NCBI GenBank assembly: GCA_021847625.1
Contig: JAJZQK010000020.1
Location: 1 to 16,178 of the forward strand
Reading direction: 5' to 3'
Length of the DNA: 16,178 bases
DNA from: Chloroflexota bacterium
Lineage (GTDB): Bacteria > Chloroflexota > FW602-bin22 > JAMCYS01
Shown here: in pieces, positions 7,880 to 14,926 of the stretch
Position numbering within the stretch: the stretch's first letter is position 1
How the letters are laid out: each line of letters starts with the position of its first letter
Translations under genes and position numbers: made by a program
Notes under the pieces: model-generated
Databases searched by the model: none
Seen by the model: only the letters and a program-made list of their open reading frames with translations
Told to the model about the DNA's origin: nothing

Positions 7880-7912
7880 CTCAGGCGCCCCGCCCTGGTC
7901 GACCGTTCGCAA

Positions 7913-8905
7913 CTACGCCAGGGAGGGATCGTACACTTCCGGGTTCACGGCATTGGGGCAGCGCTCGCCCCGCAGCACCTGCAGCACGTTCTCCGTCGCC
8001 AGCAGTGCCGACCGCCGGCCTGATTCCACGGTCGAGGCGCCGATGTGCGGAGTGGGCAGCACGTTGGGCAGAGCCAGCAGAGGCCCCGCGGTAGGGGGCT
8101 CCTGGGCGAACACGTCCAGAGCCGCCCCGGCCAGATGGCCATCAACCAGGGCGGCGTACAGCGCGGCCTCGTCTGCCAGCGAGCCGCGCGCCGTGTTGAT
8201 GAGAAAGGCGCCACGCTTCATCGCCCGCAACTCAGCTTGGCCCAGCAGGGGAGCGGCGCCAGGCGTGGCGGGCAAATGGAGGGAGAGGAAGTCGCTGCGC
8301 CGCAACACCTCCGGCAGGGGTAGATAATGGACCCCGTGTCTAGCGGCGAGACGGGCGTCCTCGACGGGGTCGAAGGCCAACACATCCATCTCCAGGGCGC
8401 GGGCGCGCACGGCCAGGGCTTGGCCGATCTGCCCCAGGCCGAGGATCCCGAGGGTCTTTCCCGCCAGCTCCATGCCCGGCTGGCGCGTCCAGTCCCCGGC
8501 CCGTCCGCGCTCTACCATTACCGGCAGGTGGCGGGCGAGAGCGATCATCAGCCCAAGGGCCAGCTCGGCCACCGCTTTGTGATTCGTGCCAGGAGTGGTC
8601 GTTACCACGACCCCAGCACGCGTGGCCGCTTGGAGATCCACGCGATCGTACCCTACCCCCAGGCGCGAGATCACCCGCAGGCAGGGCGCGGCTGCGATGA
8701 CCACGGCGTCGATTTCATCCCCACCGGCGATCAGAGCCTCGACGTCGCCGACCAGGCCCGCCAACTCAGGGCTCGACAAGGGCCGGTACCCATTCCGGCC
8801 CTTTACTACACAACCGTGCTCTTCCAGCAATTCCGTGTGTATGCCGCGGTTCTCAAGGAAGAACTTGCTCGTAACTAGCACCACGTGCGGCATCAGTATC
8901 TTCAC
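7913..8905 (-). CDS. D-2-hydroxyacid dehydrogenase (phosphoglycerate/glyoxylate reductase-like)
   Basis: NAD(P)-dependent 2-hydroxyacid dehydrogenase that interconverts a 2-hydroxy acid and its 2-oxo acid; 330 residues, the length of the short family members with no ACT domain. The Rossmann motif is GLGQIG (156-161). Catalytic residues are Arg240 in INTARG, Glu269 in AQEPP and His287 in PHIGAST. RLGVGYDRVD (81-90) is the typical substrate-domain loop. The annotated GTG at 8905 has GGAGG almost touching it, and an ATG four codons in (8893) is 13 nt from the same site, so the exact start is uncertain. If the PAL-like protein really releases glyoxylate, this enzyme is a plausible consumer, but that is speculation. 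Confidence 0.9.
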   Translation of the reverse strand: MKILMPHVVLVTSKFFLENRGIHTELLEEHGCVVKGRNGYRPLSSPELAGLVGDVEALIAGGDEIDAVVIAAAPCLRVISRLGVGYDRVDLQAATRAGVVVTTTPGTNHKAVAELALGLMIALARHLPVMVERGRAGDWTRQPGMELAGKTLGILGLGQIGQALAVRARALEMDVLAFDPVEDARLAARHGVHYLPLPEVLRRSDFLSLHLPATPGAAPLLGQAELRAMKRGAFLINTARGSLADEAALYAALVDGHLAGAALDVFAQEPPTAGPLLALPNVLPTPHIGASTVESGRRSALLATENVLQVLRGERCPNAVNPEVYDPSLA

Positions 8906-8939
8906 CCCTCCTCGCCATTCGCTCCAGCCGCGAACGGCC

Positions 8940-9767
8940 TTAATCCTCCCCCTCGTAATCGGGCGGCATCCTCACGACGTCAGGTCCCAGAAACATCCGG
9001 CAGCTGGTGCCCCCATCCACAACGATCACGGAACCGTTGACGTAGTCCGCCTCGCCCGAGCAGAGAAACGCCACCACGCCCGCCACGTCCTCGGGCTGCC
9101 CAATGCGGCCGACAGGGATGATGCCTCGGTAAGGCAGAGACGACCAACAGGGGTTACGGACGTGGAACTTCTCCACCTCCACCGCCCCGGGCGCCACGCA
9201 GTTGACGTTGATGTGCTGGGGGCCCAGTTCCAACGCCAGTTCGCGGGCCAGCGAGACCAGGGCGCCCTTGCTGGCGGCGTAGGCAGTCATCCCAGGGAAG
9301 CTGACCTCGTGGTGGATGGAGGCGATGATGACGATCTTACCCCCTCCGACCTTAAGCATTTCCCGCGCCCCTTCCTGGCAGAGGAGGTAAGCACCCTTGA
9401 CGTTTGTGTCCATAACCTGGTCCCACTGCTCCTCTGCCAGCTCCAGAAATGGGATGCGTGGGTCAACCCCAGCATTTGCCACCACGATGTCCACCCTCCC
9501 GTACCGACTTACGGTCTCCTTGACAAGTCCTCGCACCTCGCACCAATGCCTAACGTCTGCCTTCTGGGCAAACGCATGTCCGCCCTGGGCGGCAATCTCG
9601 CCCACGACGCGTAGCGCCCCTTCCCGACTATGACTGTAGTTGACACAGACGGCCGCGCCGGCCGCGGCCAGGCGCAGGGCGATGGCGGCACCCAAGCCTC
9701 GCCCCGCCCCGCTGACGACTGCCACATGGCCCTTTAGATCGCCTTTGACGCCAACTACCTGCCCCAC
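8940..9767 (-). CDS. Short-chain dehydrogenase/reductase (SDR), classical type
   Basis: NAD(P)-dependent oxidoreductase of the classical SDR family, about 275 residues. The cofactor motif reads SGAGRGLG, followed by VANAG, TNVKGAY, the catalytic Ser in IIASIHHE, and YAASK with catalytic Tyr and Lys; VNGSVIVVDGG marks the C-terminal part. The family resembles 3-oxoacyl-ACP reductase and glucose dehydrogenase-like enzymes; the substrate cannot be read from sequence. The start is doubtful. GTG 9767 lies 4 nt after the stop of the binding-protein gene, while an in-frame TTG at 9782 would overlap it by 11 nt; neither has a strong ribosome binding site. Tight spacing to both neighbours implies co-transcription. 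Confidence 0.88.
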   Translation of the reverse strand: MGQVVGVKGDLKGHVAVVSGAGRGLGAAIALRLAAAGAAVCVNYSHSREGALRVVGEIAAQGGHAFAQKADVRHWCEVRGLVKETVSRYGRVDIVVANAGVDPRIPFLELAEEQWDQVMDTNVKGAYLLCQEGAREMLKVGGGKIVIIASIHHEVSFPGMTAYAASKGALVSLARELALELGPQHINVNCVAPGAVEVEKFHVRNPCWSSLPYRGIIPVGRIGQPEDVAGVVAFLCSGEADYVNGSVIVVDGGTSCRMFLGPDVVRMPPDYEGED

Positions 9768-9771
9768 CTTC

Positions 9772-11409
9772 TTACTTCTCAACCCACATTGTTCCGAAGA
9801 ATGGCGATGCCTCGAAATCCGTGGCGAAATCCTTCACGTGGCTGGCGTAGACAAACGGCATGCCCCTGCTCGAAACCGGAATCGTGAAGCACTCGTCCAG
9901 GGCCATCTCCTGGATCGTGCGGCAGATCGCTTTGCGCTTCTCTCGGTCAATTGTGGTTTGCAGCTCCGTGCGCAGGTTGTCGTACTCGTCCGATTCGAAA
10001 TGGGTCCAAGCACCCTGCTTCTCGGTATGCCAGGACTTGGCCGCAGTCAGAGTGGTGCCAGGGTCACGATTCGTGCGACCGTAAGCGTGGGTGGCAACTT
10101 GAATATCGCGCAGCTTCACCAACCTGGTGGTATAGACCGCCGGTTCCAAATCCACAACCCTGGCGTTCACGCCGATACTCTTCAGGTCGGCCTGCAGTAT
10201 CTGCCCGAGCTCCAGAAAGCCGTAGCCACCCTTGCTGTTAGTCATAATCTCAAGGTCAAAGCCTCCGTCAAGGCCGACTTCCTTCAAGAGCGACTTCGCC
10301 TTGTCGAGGTCGTAGCCGAGCGTGCCCTCGAGGTCCGGAAAGTAGGCCCAGGAATGGCTCGGCCAGATCAGACAGGACGGCTCCTCAAGACCGTACAGCG
10401 TTGTCCTGCAGAAACGCTCCCGATTCACGGCGTGCGCGATCGCTTGGCGCACCCTCTTGTCTTTGAGATGCTCCGCCGTGACGTTGACCGCCAAATCGAA
10501 CTTCGAGTAGCCTGGAGGCCCCATACTGACCGCATATTTGCCGCCGTGAGCGTCCATCAGGCGTGCGACATCCGTATATGCCGGCCTCATTACGCAGTCA
10601 ACGTGGCCGGACTCCAGTGCGATTGCAGCTGCCAACAGGTCGGGCATGGAGAGATGAACCACCCGATCCAAGTACGGCTTGCCCTTCTCCCAATAATCCT
10701 TGAACGCCACCATTTCGACCCGTTCATTAGGCACGAACTTGTCCAGCCTGAAGGGACCCGTGCCCACGGCATTCTTGGAGGCATCCCCAATGGATTCATG
10801 GTCGATGATGAACATCGCGTCCAACAGGTCGAAGATGCCTGGATACACCTCGTCCATCCTCAAGACGACAGTGTATTTGTCAGGGGTTTCAACTGCTTTG
10901 ATCGTCTGGAACATTGGCTTCTGGGTGACGTACTCGTCCGTAGTGGCGAACTCCCATGTGGCCTTGACATCCTCGCTCGTAAACTCCCGTCCGCTATGAA
11001 ACTTGACGCCCTGGCGCAGCTTCATGGTCACCACCTTGCCATCGGCCGACAGAGCCCATTCCTCGGCCAGCTCCGGCTGCGGGTTTAGCTGCGTGTCCGT
11101 GCGAATTAGCGTGTTCCACATCACCCTGTTGGTCACTATGGTGGTTTGAACCAAATGCATAGGGTTGAAGCGGTCAAGCGAAGAAGTATAGGCGAGAGTG
11201 ACCGAACCGCCTCGTCTGGGTTCACCAGACTTCGTCGCCACCGCCGCAGCCTGGGTCGTGGGCGTCTGGGTTCGCGGCGTTGCGGTGGATGCTGGCTGGC
11301 CTGTCGGAGCGCACGCTGAAAGCAGCCCCAGGCCCACAGCGCCCACGCCAATGCGGAGGATGTCACGACGTCCGACTTCACGACTGAATCCGATGGTGTC
11401 CTTGTTCAT
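9772..11409 (-). CDS. ABC transporter solute-binding lipoprotein, family 5 (peptide/nickel/opine type)
   Basis: Extracytoplasmic substrate-binding protein of the DppA/OppA type, 545 residues, full length. The N-terminus has a Tat-like twin-arginine motif (GRRDILR, 13-19), a hydrophobic core and the lipobox LSAC with Cys33, so it should be an exported, lipid-anchored protein. A Thr/Pro/Ala-rich linker (about 35-60) precedes the mature domain. Family 5 signatures are PELAEEWALSADGKVVTMKL, RQGVKFHSG, FTSEDVKATWEF and GTGPFRLDKF. ATG start overlaps the stop of the upstream aldolase fragment by 4 nt (ATGA), with AGGAGGG upstream. No permease or ATPase gene is in the window. Ligand unknown; family 5 binds peptides, sugars, amines and nickel. 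Confidence 0.93.
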   Translation of the reverse strand: MNKDTIGFSREVGRRDILRIGVGAVGLGLLSACAPTGQPASTATPRTQTPTTQAAAVATKSGEPRRGGSVTLAYTSSLDRFNPMHLVQTTIVTNRVMWNTLIRTDTQLNPQPELAEEWALSADGKVVTMKLRQGVKFHSGREFTSEDVKATWEFATTDEYVTQKPMFQTIKAVETPDKYTVVLRMDEVYPGIFDLLDAMFIIDHESIGDASKNAVGTGPFRLDKFVPNERVEMVAFKDYWEKGKPYLDRVVHLSMPDLLAAAIALESGHVDCVMRPAYTDVARLMDAHGGKYAVSMGPPGYSKFDLAVNVTAEHLKDKRVRQAIAHAVNRERFCRTTLYGLEEPSCLIWPSHSWAYFPDLEGTLGYDLDKAKSLLKEVGLDGGFDLEIMTNSKGGYGFLELGQILQADLKSIGVNARVVDLEPAVYTTRLVKLRDIQVATHAYGRTNRDPGTTLTAAKSWHTEKQGAWTHFESDEYDNLRTELQTTIDREKRKAICRTIQEMALDECFTIPVSSRGMPFVYASHVKDFATDFEASPFFGTMWVEK

Positions 11410-11717
11410 GATCCTTTTCGCCCTCCTAATATCGTTCTTCCTCTATTTGACACAAGCGGCCTTGGCCACTCGTTTGCGGGAGGATAACCTAGGTCATGAC
11501 CGATTTGGCGACGCCCGAGCGGACCACCTGCAGCCGCGGCTGCGCCAGCCGAGACGAAGGAGCTATCCCTGCCACAGGTAATGAAGCGAAAGCCCTGTTC
11601 GGCCCGGCACACGGCATCGTCGACGCTCAGTCCCGAGAAACCCGCGATCTTCCCCATATTGCGGCAAGCGTCCACCACCCTTTCCAGGGCGCCTAGGTGC
11701 TCATCATGTCTCAGCAT
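11406..11717 (-). CDS. HpcH/HpaI-type aldolase, C-terminal fragment (after frameshift)
   Basis: A 103-residue reading frame that holds the last strands and helices of the aldolase TIM barrel: ALERVVDACRNMGKIAGFSG followed by the EQGFRFITCGRD strand, in the order and spacing expected directly after GPADLALSMG of the upstream frame. Its ATG lies inside the upstream stop region (ATGCTGA, 7-nt overlap), so it could be made by re-initiation, but alone it lacks all known catalytic residues. Beyond about residue 60 the tail does not look like the family, suggesting the natural stop is also lost. The stop overlaps the start of the binding-protein gene (ATGA). Best read as the 3' part of a disrupted or split aldolase gene. 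Confidence 0.7.
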   Translation of the reverse strand: MLRHDEHLGALERVVDACRNMGKIAGFSGLSVDDAVCRAEQGFRFITCGRDSSFVSAGAAAAAGGPLGRRQIGHDLGYPPANEWPRPLVSNRGRTILGGRKGS

Positions 11718-12355
11718 CTCTCAGGGGTAATGCCCATTGATAACGCAAGGTCGGCGGGCCCAACCCAGCAGCCGTCCACGCCAGGCGTGGCCATTATGGC
11801 CTCCGCGTTTTCCACTGCCACGGTGCTTTCGATCTGCGCGGCCAGGAACACCTGCTCGTTTATCTGCTCTTTGTAGTCGTCCCCCAAGGCCATGGCAGCG
11901 CCCCAGGAGCGCTGACCCTGCGGTGGGAAGCGACAGGCCCTGGCAGCCGCCACGGCGCTCCCCGGGGTATGAACCATAGGCACGACTATCCCCATCGCGC
12001 CCTCCTCCAGAAGGCGGCCGATTAGCGTGTAATCGTTCGCCGCCACCCGCGCCATCGGGGTCGCCGAGCCAGCCGCCACCGCCGCCAGGGCCATTCTCGT
12101 CGAGTCGGCACCCCGTGAGCCATGCTGGGTATCTATCATCACGAAATCGATCCCGCTGTTGGCCAGCACTTCGGCCGCTAGCGGAGGCCCCAGGCCCATT
12201 CCGAACCCAAATAGTGGCACGGTAGGGATCCCGGCCGCAGACCTGGCCAACGTCGCTTGGCAGTCGGGTATGAACATGGCGTGCTGGACAGGGCCTCGCC
12301 CCCCCCGGTAATCGACACCTATTGGTAAGATGTAGCGACACTTGACGCGCGTCAT
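11711..12355 (-). CDS. HpcH/HpaI-type class II 2-oxo-acid aldolase, N-terminal part (frameshifted)
   Basis: Metal-dependent pyruvate-type aldolase of the HpaI/GarL family, which cleaves 4-hydroxy-2-oxo acids into pyruvate and an aldehyde. Residues matching E. coli HpaI are His78 (DTQHG), Arg103 (MARV), metal ligands Glu176 (QIEST) and Asp202 (GPADLALS); the His-Arg spacing of 25 and Glu-Asp spacing of 26 equal those of HpaI. ATG start with GAAGG 7 nt upstream. The frame stops at residue 214, about 50 short of a normal barrel, and homology continues in the -1 frame (11717 leftward). Removing one GA from the CTGAGAGATG stretch would restore one frame. So it is either a recent inactivation, a sequencing error, or a genuine two-part protein. 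Lies 73 bp after the UlaG-like gene. Confidence 0.82.
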   Translation of the reverse strand: MTRVKCRYILPIGVDYRGGRGPVQHAMFIPDCQATLARSAAGIPTVPLFGFGMGLGPPLAAEVLANSGIDFVMIDTQHGSRGADSTRMALAAVAAGSATPMARVAANDYTLIGRLLEEGAMGIVVPMVHTPGSAVAAARACRFPPQGQRSWGAAMALGDDYKEQINEQVFLAAQIESTVAVENAEAIMATPGVDGCWVGPADLALSMGITPERC

Positions 12356-12428
12356 TCTCCGGCCTTCTTTCCTTGAACTTATCGGAGTCCTTCCGCGGAA
12401 TCGAGGTCAACTTCCATACGACCAGCCC

Positions 12429-13286
12429 TCACTCCCCACCCGCCTGGCGAACGCCGCCCGGCACGGAGCGGAGTAGGCACGGCCAACCGCCGTCCGTGGG
12501 TGCAATTGCTGATTCTTTGGCATAAACGTAGCATCGGCCCAGTGTCATCACCTCCGCCCTGCTCTCCGGGGCAAGCGTGGCGCACAGGTCCAGGAAAGCA
12601 CCCGGATCGCCACCATGTTGGGCGAACATCCAGAAGTGGCTCGGGATCACGAGCCTAGGTCTCAAGAGCGCTGCCGTCCGGGCCGCCTCTTCAGCATCCA
12701 TATTCCCAAAGCGCCCGTTTATGGGTGGAATGACGATATCGAACACCTGCCCAGCAAGGAGCTTCAACAAGTCCGGTCGCCAACCGGTGTCCCCAGTGTG
12801 GTATACGCGGATGCCTTCGAGGTCGAGGATCACACCGATGGCGTCAGGCGCAAGCTGGCCATGGTCGGCGGGCACAGCTAGAACTCCTAGTGCACCCAGC
12901 CTACGCTTGTCGCCAGGCCGCAGGGTCCAGGTCTGCCGGCCGGCAACGCCTAGGGCATGGAAACGCTCCACGCAGGCGGGAGGGCCGGCGAAGATGGTGT
13001 CCTTGTTACGGCTGGCTATTGCGGCCACCGTGTCGACGTCCAGGTGGTCAAGATGGTGGTGAGTGGTGATGTAGAGGTCTGCCTGCACGTCGGCTGGGCT
13101 CAATGGCGCAGGCATCAGCCGGCGCAGTCTGAGACGGTGTTCGGCGCAATCGCTCAAGTAAGGGTCCACGCACACGATTCGCCCGCTGGGGCATTTGTAG
13201 GCAAACCCGGCCTGCCCAAGCCACCTAAGCTCCAAAGCTCCGTGTGGGAGCGGTCCGTCACTCCCTACTTGCACACTGGCAGTCAA
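12429..13286 (-). CDS. Metallo-beta-lactamase-fold hydrolase, UlaG-like
   Basis: A 285-residue MBL-fold enzyme of the UlaG (L-ascorbate-6-phosphate lactonase)/RomA-like branch. LELRWLGQAGFAYK starts the fold. The metal motif is THHHLDH, giving His76, His78, Asp80 and His81, followed by VPADHGQ, YHTGDTGW and the C-terminal VIPSHFWMFAQHGGDP that is typical of UlaG-like proteins. A lactonase or phosphodiesterase-like hydrolysis is likely; the substrate is open. The start is TTG 13286, with AGGAG 6 nt upstream. In-frame upstream starts exist (ATG 13454, with GGAGG 11 nt away; TTG 13484), but the added 56-66 residues are Arg/Ser/His-rich and not family-like. First gene after the GntR gene, across a 395-bp gap. 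Confidence 0.83.
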   Translation of the reverse strand: MTASVQVGSDGPLPHGALELRWLGQAGFAYKCPSGRIVCVDPYLSDCAEHRLRLRRLMPAPLSPADVQADLYITTHHHLDHLDVDTVAAIASRNKDTIFAGPPACVERFHALGVAGRQTWTLRPGDKRRLGALGVLAVPADHGQLAPDAIGVILDLEGIRVYHTGDTGWRPDLLKLLAGQVFDIVIPPINGRFGNMDAEEAARTAALLRPRLVIPSHFWMFAQHGGDPGAFLDLCATLAPESRAEVMTLGRCYVYAKESAIAPTDGGWPCLLRSVPGGVRQAGGE

Positions 13287-13681
13287 TGTTCTCTCCTCAG
13301 AATATGCCACGCCAAGCGAGGATGGGTGGATTGCCAGCCGTTGGTGCAGGCGTGGTCCCAGCCCGCTGCACGGATGGCGGACACGCGTGGAGCAGCGTGA
13401 GGGCAGCTGAACTAACGGCGAGATTATTTGACAGCCGCGCCATCTTAGCGACATACGTGACCTGCCCTCCTTTGTTTCTGTCAACGGGGGACCCGCCTAT
13501 TCACGAACACAGCCCTGCGTTGCGATCACCGCGCGGCTGAAGCCCCGAATCACGCCACATTGCGGGAAACACATTCGGCAGTTGCTGCATCCAGACACGC
13601 TTCGTTGGCGCGCCGCCAGTTTGGGAGCCAGCACAACGAGCCGTCCGGCACGTCACTACATCTATCATTGCGAGCGCGCTA
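13287..13681. other. Non-coding gap between the GntR regulator and the UlaG-like gene
   Basis: No gene that I trust in these 395 bases; the extended upstream frame of the UlaG-like gene here has noncoding-like composition. The stretch holds TTGACAG at 13428-13434 and its reverse complement CTGTCAA at 13478-13484, the same core found in the regulator control region. I could not define a clear -35/-10 pair, but the gap is the natural place for a promoter driving the downstream catabolic genes. Confidence 0.4.
13293..13297 (-). promoter_or_regulatory. Ribosome binding site for the TTG start of the UlaG-like gene
   Basis: AGGAG on the minus strand with a 6-nt spacer before TTG 13286. It is the main argument for the shorter protein. 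Confidence 0.5.
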
Positions 13682-14401
13682 TCACCTCCCTTCCGCTCCC
13701 TTTATTCCCGTGGTTGACTTGCAACAGGCATTGACCTCCCGGGCAGCCTGGCGAATGCCAATTAGAAGCCTAGCCGCGCCCCTATGTCTGGACATCAATT
13801 CGACCGCACCCTCTTCGTCACGCTCCCGGATCGTCGTAGCTAAACGACGGTGCCCCGCCACAGGGCCAGTCATGTCCGCGCTGAGGTCCGTGATACTGAG
13901 CATCGCCTCTATCACTCCTACCATCGTTTCCCAAGCCGAAACGAGCCAACGATTGCCTGGCAAAGAAACGATCCACCGGTGGAATTCCAAGTCTGGTTCC
14001 ACGATAAGCCGGGGCATTCCATTATGGAGATGACCCTCCATTTGTTCAACCAAAGAGAACAACCTGGCAATGTCTGAATCGTTCGCCACCCTAATGGCCT
14101 GCCGAACAGCGTGGCACTCGAGATAGGAACGTACGTCATAGAGAGCTGAGATATCTGCATCGGTGATTCCCACGGCGAACGCGCCCCGCCGGGGCTCGAT
14201 TCTCACAAGGCCTTCGCGCGCCAGTTGGGCGAAGGCCTCTCTTACTGGAAGTCGACTAACACCAAGCTTGTTCGCAATCTGGGTTTCGTCGAGCCGGGCA
14301 CCAGCCTCGATCTCGCCGAGGATAATGCCGCGGCGGAGCGCACGCGCCGCCCCTTCCCATAGGGCTCGGTGCTCAGGTGTTACTGGCGTAAGCGTATCCA
14401 A
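13682..14401 (-). CDS. GntR-family transcriptional regulator, FadR/FCD subfamily (paralogue 1)
   Basis: DNA-binding regulator of 239 residues: N-terminal winged helix-turn-helix (about 1-75, with NKLGVSRLPVREAF as recognition region) and a C-terminal all-helical FCD ligand-binding domain (about 85-225). Likely metal/ligand His residues lie in LEFHRWIV, VAGHRRLA and MSRHRGA. FCD ligands are usually carboxylic or hydroxy acids. The start is TTG 14401: GGAGGAGG sits 7 nt upstream, and this gives 15 residues up to the ALW motif, exactly as in the divergent paralogue at 14927. An in-frame GTG at 14467 has no ribosome binding site. It is the first gene of the minus-strand array and probably autoregulates through the upstream repeats. 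Confidence 0.88.
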   Translation of the reverse strand: MDTLTPVTPEHRALWEGAARALRRGIILGEIEAGARLDETQIANKLGVSRLPVREAFAQLAREGLVRIEPRRGAFAVGITDADISALYDVRSYLECHAVRQAIRVANDSDIARLFSLVEQMEGHLHNGMPRLIVEPDLEFHRWIVSLPGNRWLVSAWETMVGVIEAMLSITDLSADMTGPVAGHRRLATTIRERDEEGAVELMSRHRGAARLLIGIRQAAREVNACCKSTTGIKGAEGR

Positions 14402-14408
14402 TCGCTCA

Positions 14409-14416
14409 CCTCCTCC
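14409..14416 (-). promoter_or_regulatory. Ribosome binding site fixing the TTG start of GntR paralogue 1
   Basis: GGAGGAGG on the minus strand ending 7 nt before TTG 14401. It decides the start against GTG 14467. Confidence 0.7.
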
Positions 14417-14557
14417 ATCGTGCCGCTGTACATGTGAACCCGCTGCCAGAGCGTACTTTGCCTCCACAGCGCTAAGAACCCATCAGCACTACGGGCCAGA
14501 AGGCGTCCTAATCGCAAGCCAATGTTGCTTGACAAGCCATCCCTCCTGGCTACGAGT

Positions 14558-14586
14558 AGCCTATCACACTCTGAGTATACTGTCAA
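14558..14586 (-). promoter_or_regulatory. Candidate sigma-70-type promoter for GntR paralogue 1
   Basis: On the minus strand TTGACA (14586-14581), 17-nt spacer, then TAGGCT (14563-14558) preceded by an extended -10 TGn. A second reading is TTGACA (14600-14595), 15-nt spacer, TATACT (14579-14574). Either way the -35/-10 elements overlap the GTATAC array, as expected for repression by a bound regulator. Confidence 0.4.
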
Positions 14587-14609
14587 TAGTATTTTGTCAA
14601 TTGTATACA
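14574..14609. repeat. 14-bp-period GTATAC array, candidate GntR operator
   Basis: Two adjacent 14-mers, AGTATACTGTCAAT (14574-14587) and AGTATTTTGTCAAT (14588-14601), agree at 12 of 14 bases; a third GTATAC follows in phase at 14603. The outer copies form perfect 8-bp palindromes, AGTATACT (14574-14581) and TGTATACA (14602-14609), centred 28 bp apart. GT-AC-cored palindromes such as TGGTATACCA are known operators of FadR-subfamily GntR proteins (UxuR/ExuR), so binding by one or both flanking regulators is likely. Confidence 0.6.
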
Positions 14610-14780
14610 TCTCCCTTCGGCGAGACTGTCGCACACACCACACGTGTCGTCGTTTGCCTCGCCCACCGTGGTGACACAAACAGAGATCCATGACGCACGC
14701 CTGCCATGCGGCAGCCAGAATAGAAAGCTTGCCTGAGCCATCTGCACCGAGTCATTGCCCCAAACAATCAAACTACGACG

Positions 14781-14806
14781 ACTGTTGACGGCTGAATGTC
14801 AACAGT
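14781..14806. repeat. 9-bp perfect inverted repeat upstream of GntR paralogue 2
   Basis: ACTGTTGAC, 8-nt spacer, GTCAACAGT. It ends 120 bp before the ATG of the plus-strand regulator. There is no T-run, so an operator is more likely than a terminator. The TTGAC/GTCAA core differs from the GTATAC array, so the two sites could belong to different regulators. Confidence 0.55.
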
Positions 14807-14926
14807 GGACTTCGCGTGGTCCGTCTTGTACCATATCGGCAGCGGTTTTCAATAATCCAGTTCGGCATGCAACCCCCAAATCTGGATTGCCACTACGAAC
14901 CGAGCAGGGATTAAGAGGAGGCTAAA

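Larger units (their letters stand above)
14402..14926. promoter_or_regulatory. Divergent control region between the two GntR genes
   Basis: 525 bp without a convincing gene, locally much more AT-rich (14560-14610) than its surroundings. It holds, from left to right: the GGAGGAGG of paralogue 1; a likely minus-strand promoter; a 14-bp-period GTATAC array (14574-14609); a 9-bp inverted repeat (14781-14806); a 7-bp inverted repeat AATCCAG/CTGGATT (14854-14860 and 14882-14888, 21-nt loop); and AGGAGG at 14916-14921 for paralogue 2. A weak plus-strand promoter, TTGTAC-16-TTCAAT (14826-14853), is possible. Confidence 0.6.

Noticed and set aside
11711..11722. Programmed -1 ribosomal frameshifting in the aldolase gene
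   Set aside because: There is no X-XXY-YYZ slippery heptamer at the junction; a GA-repeat indel or re-initiation explains it better.
13287..13484. N-terminal extension of the UlaG-like hydrolase from ATG 13454 or TTG 13484
   Set aside because: The added residues are Arg/Ser/His-rich and unlike the family; TTG 13286 has a closer ribosome binding site. ATG 13454 is not fully excluded.
14380..14691. Minus-strand frame of 103 codons running into the start of GntR paralogue 1, possible leader peptide
   Set aside because: It overlaps the predicted promoter and the repeat array, has no family-like pattern, and its stop falls past the regulator start without clear coupling logic.
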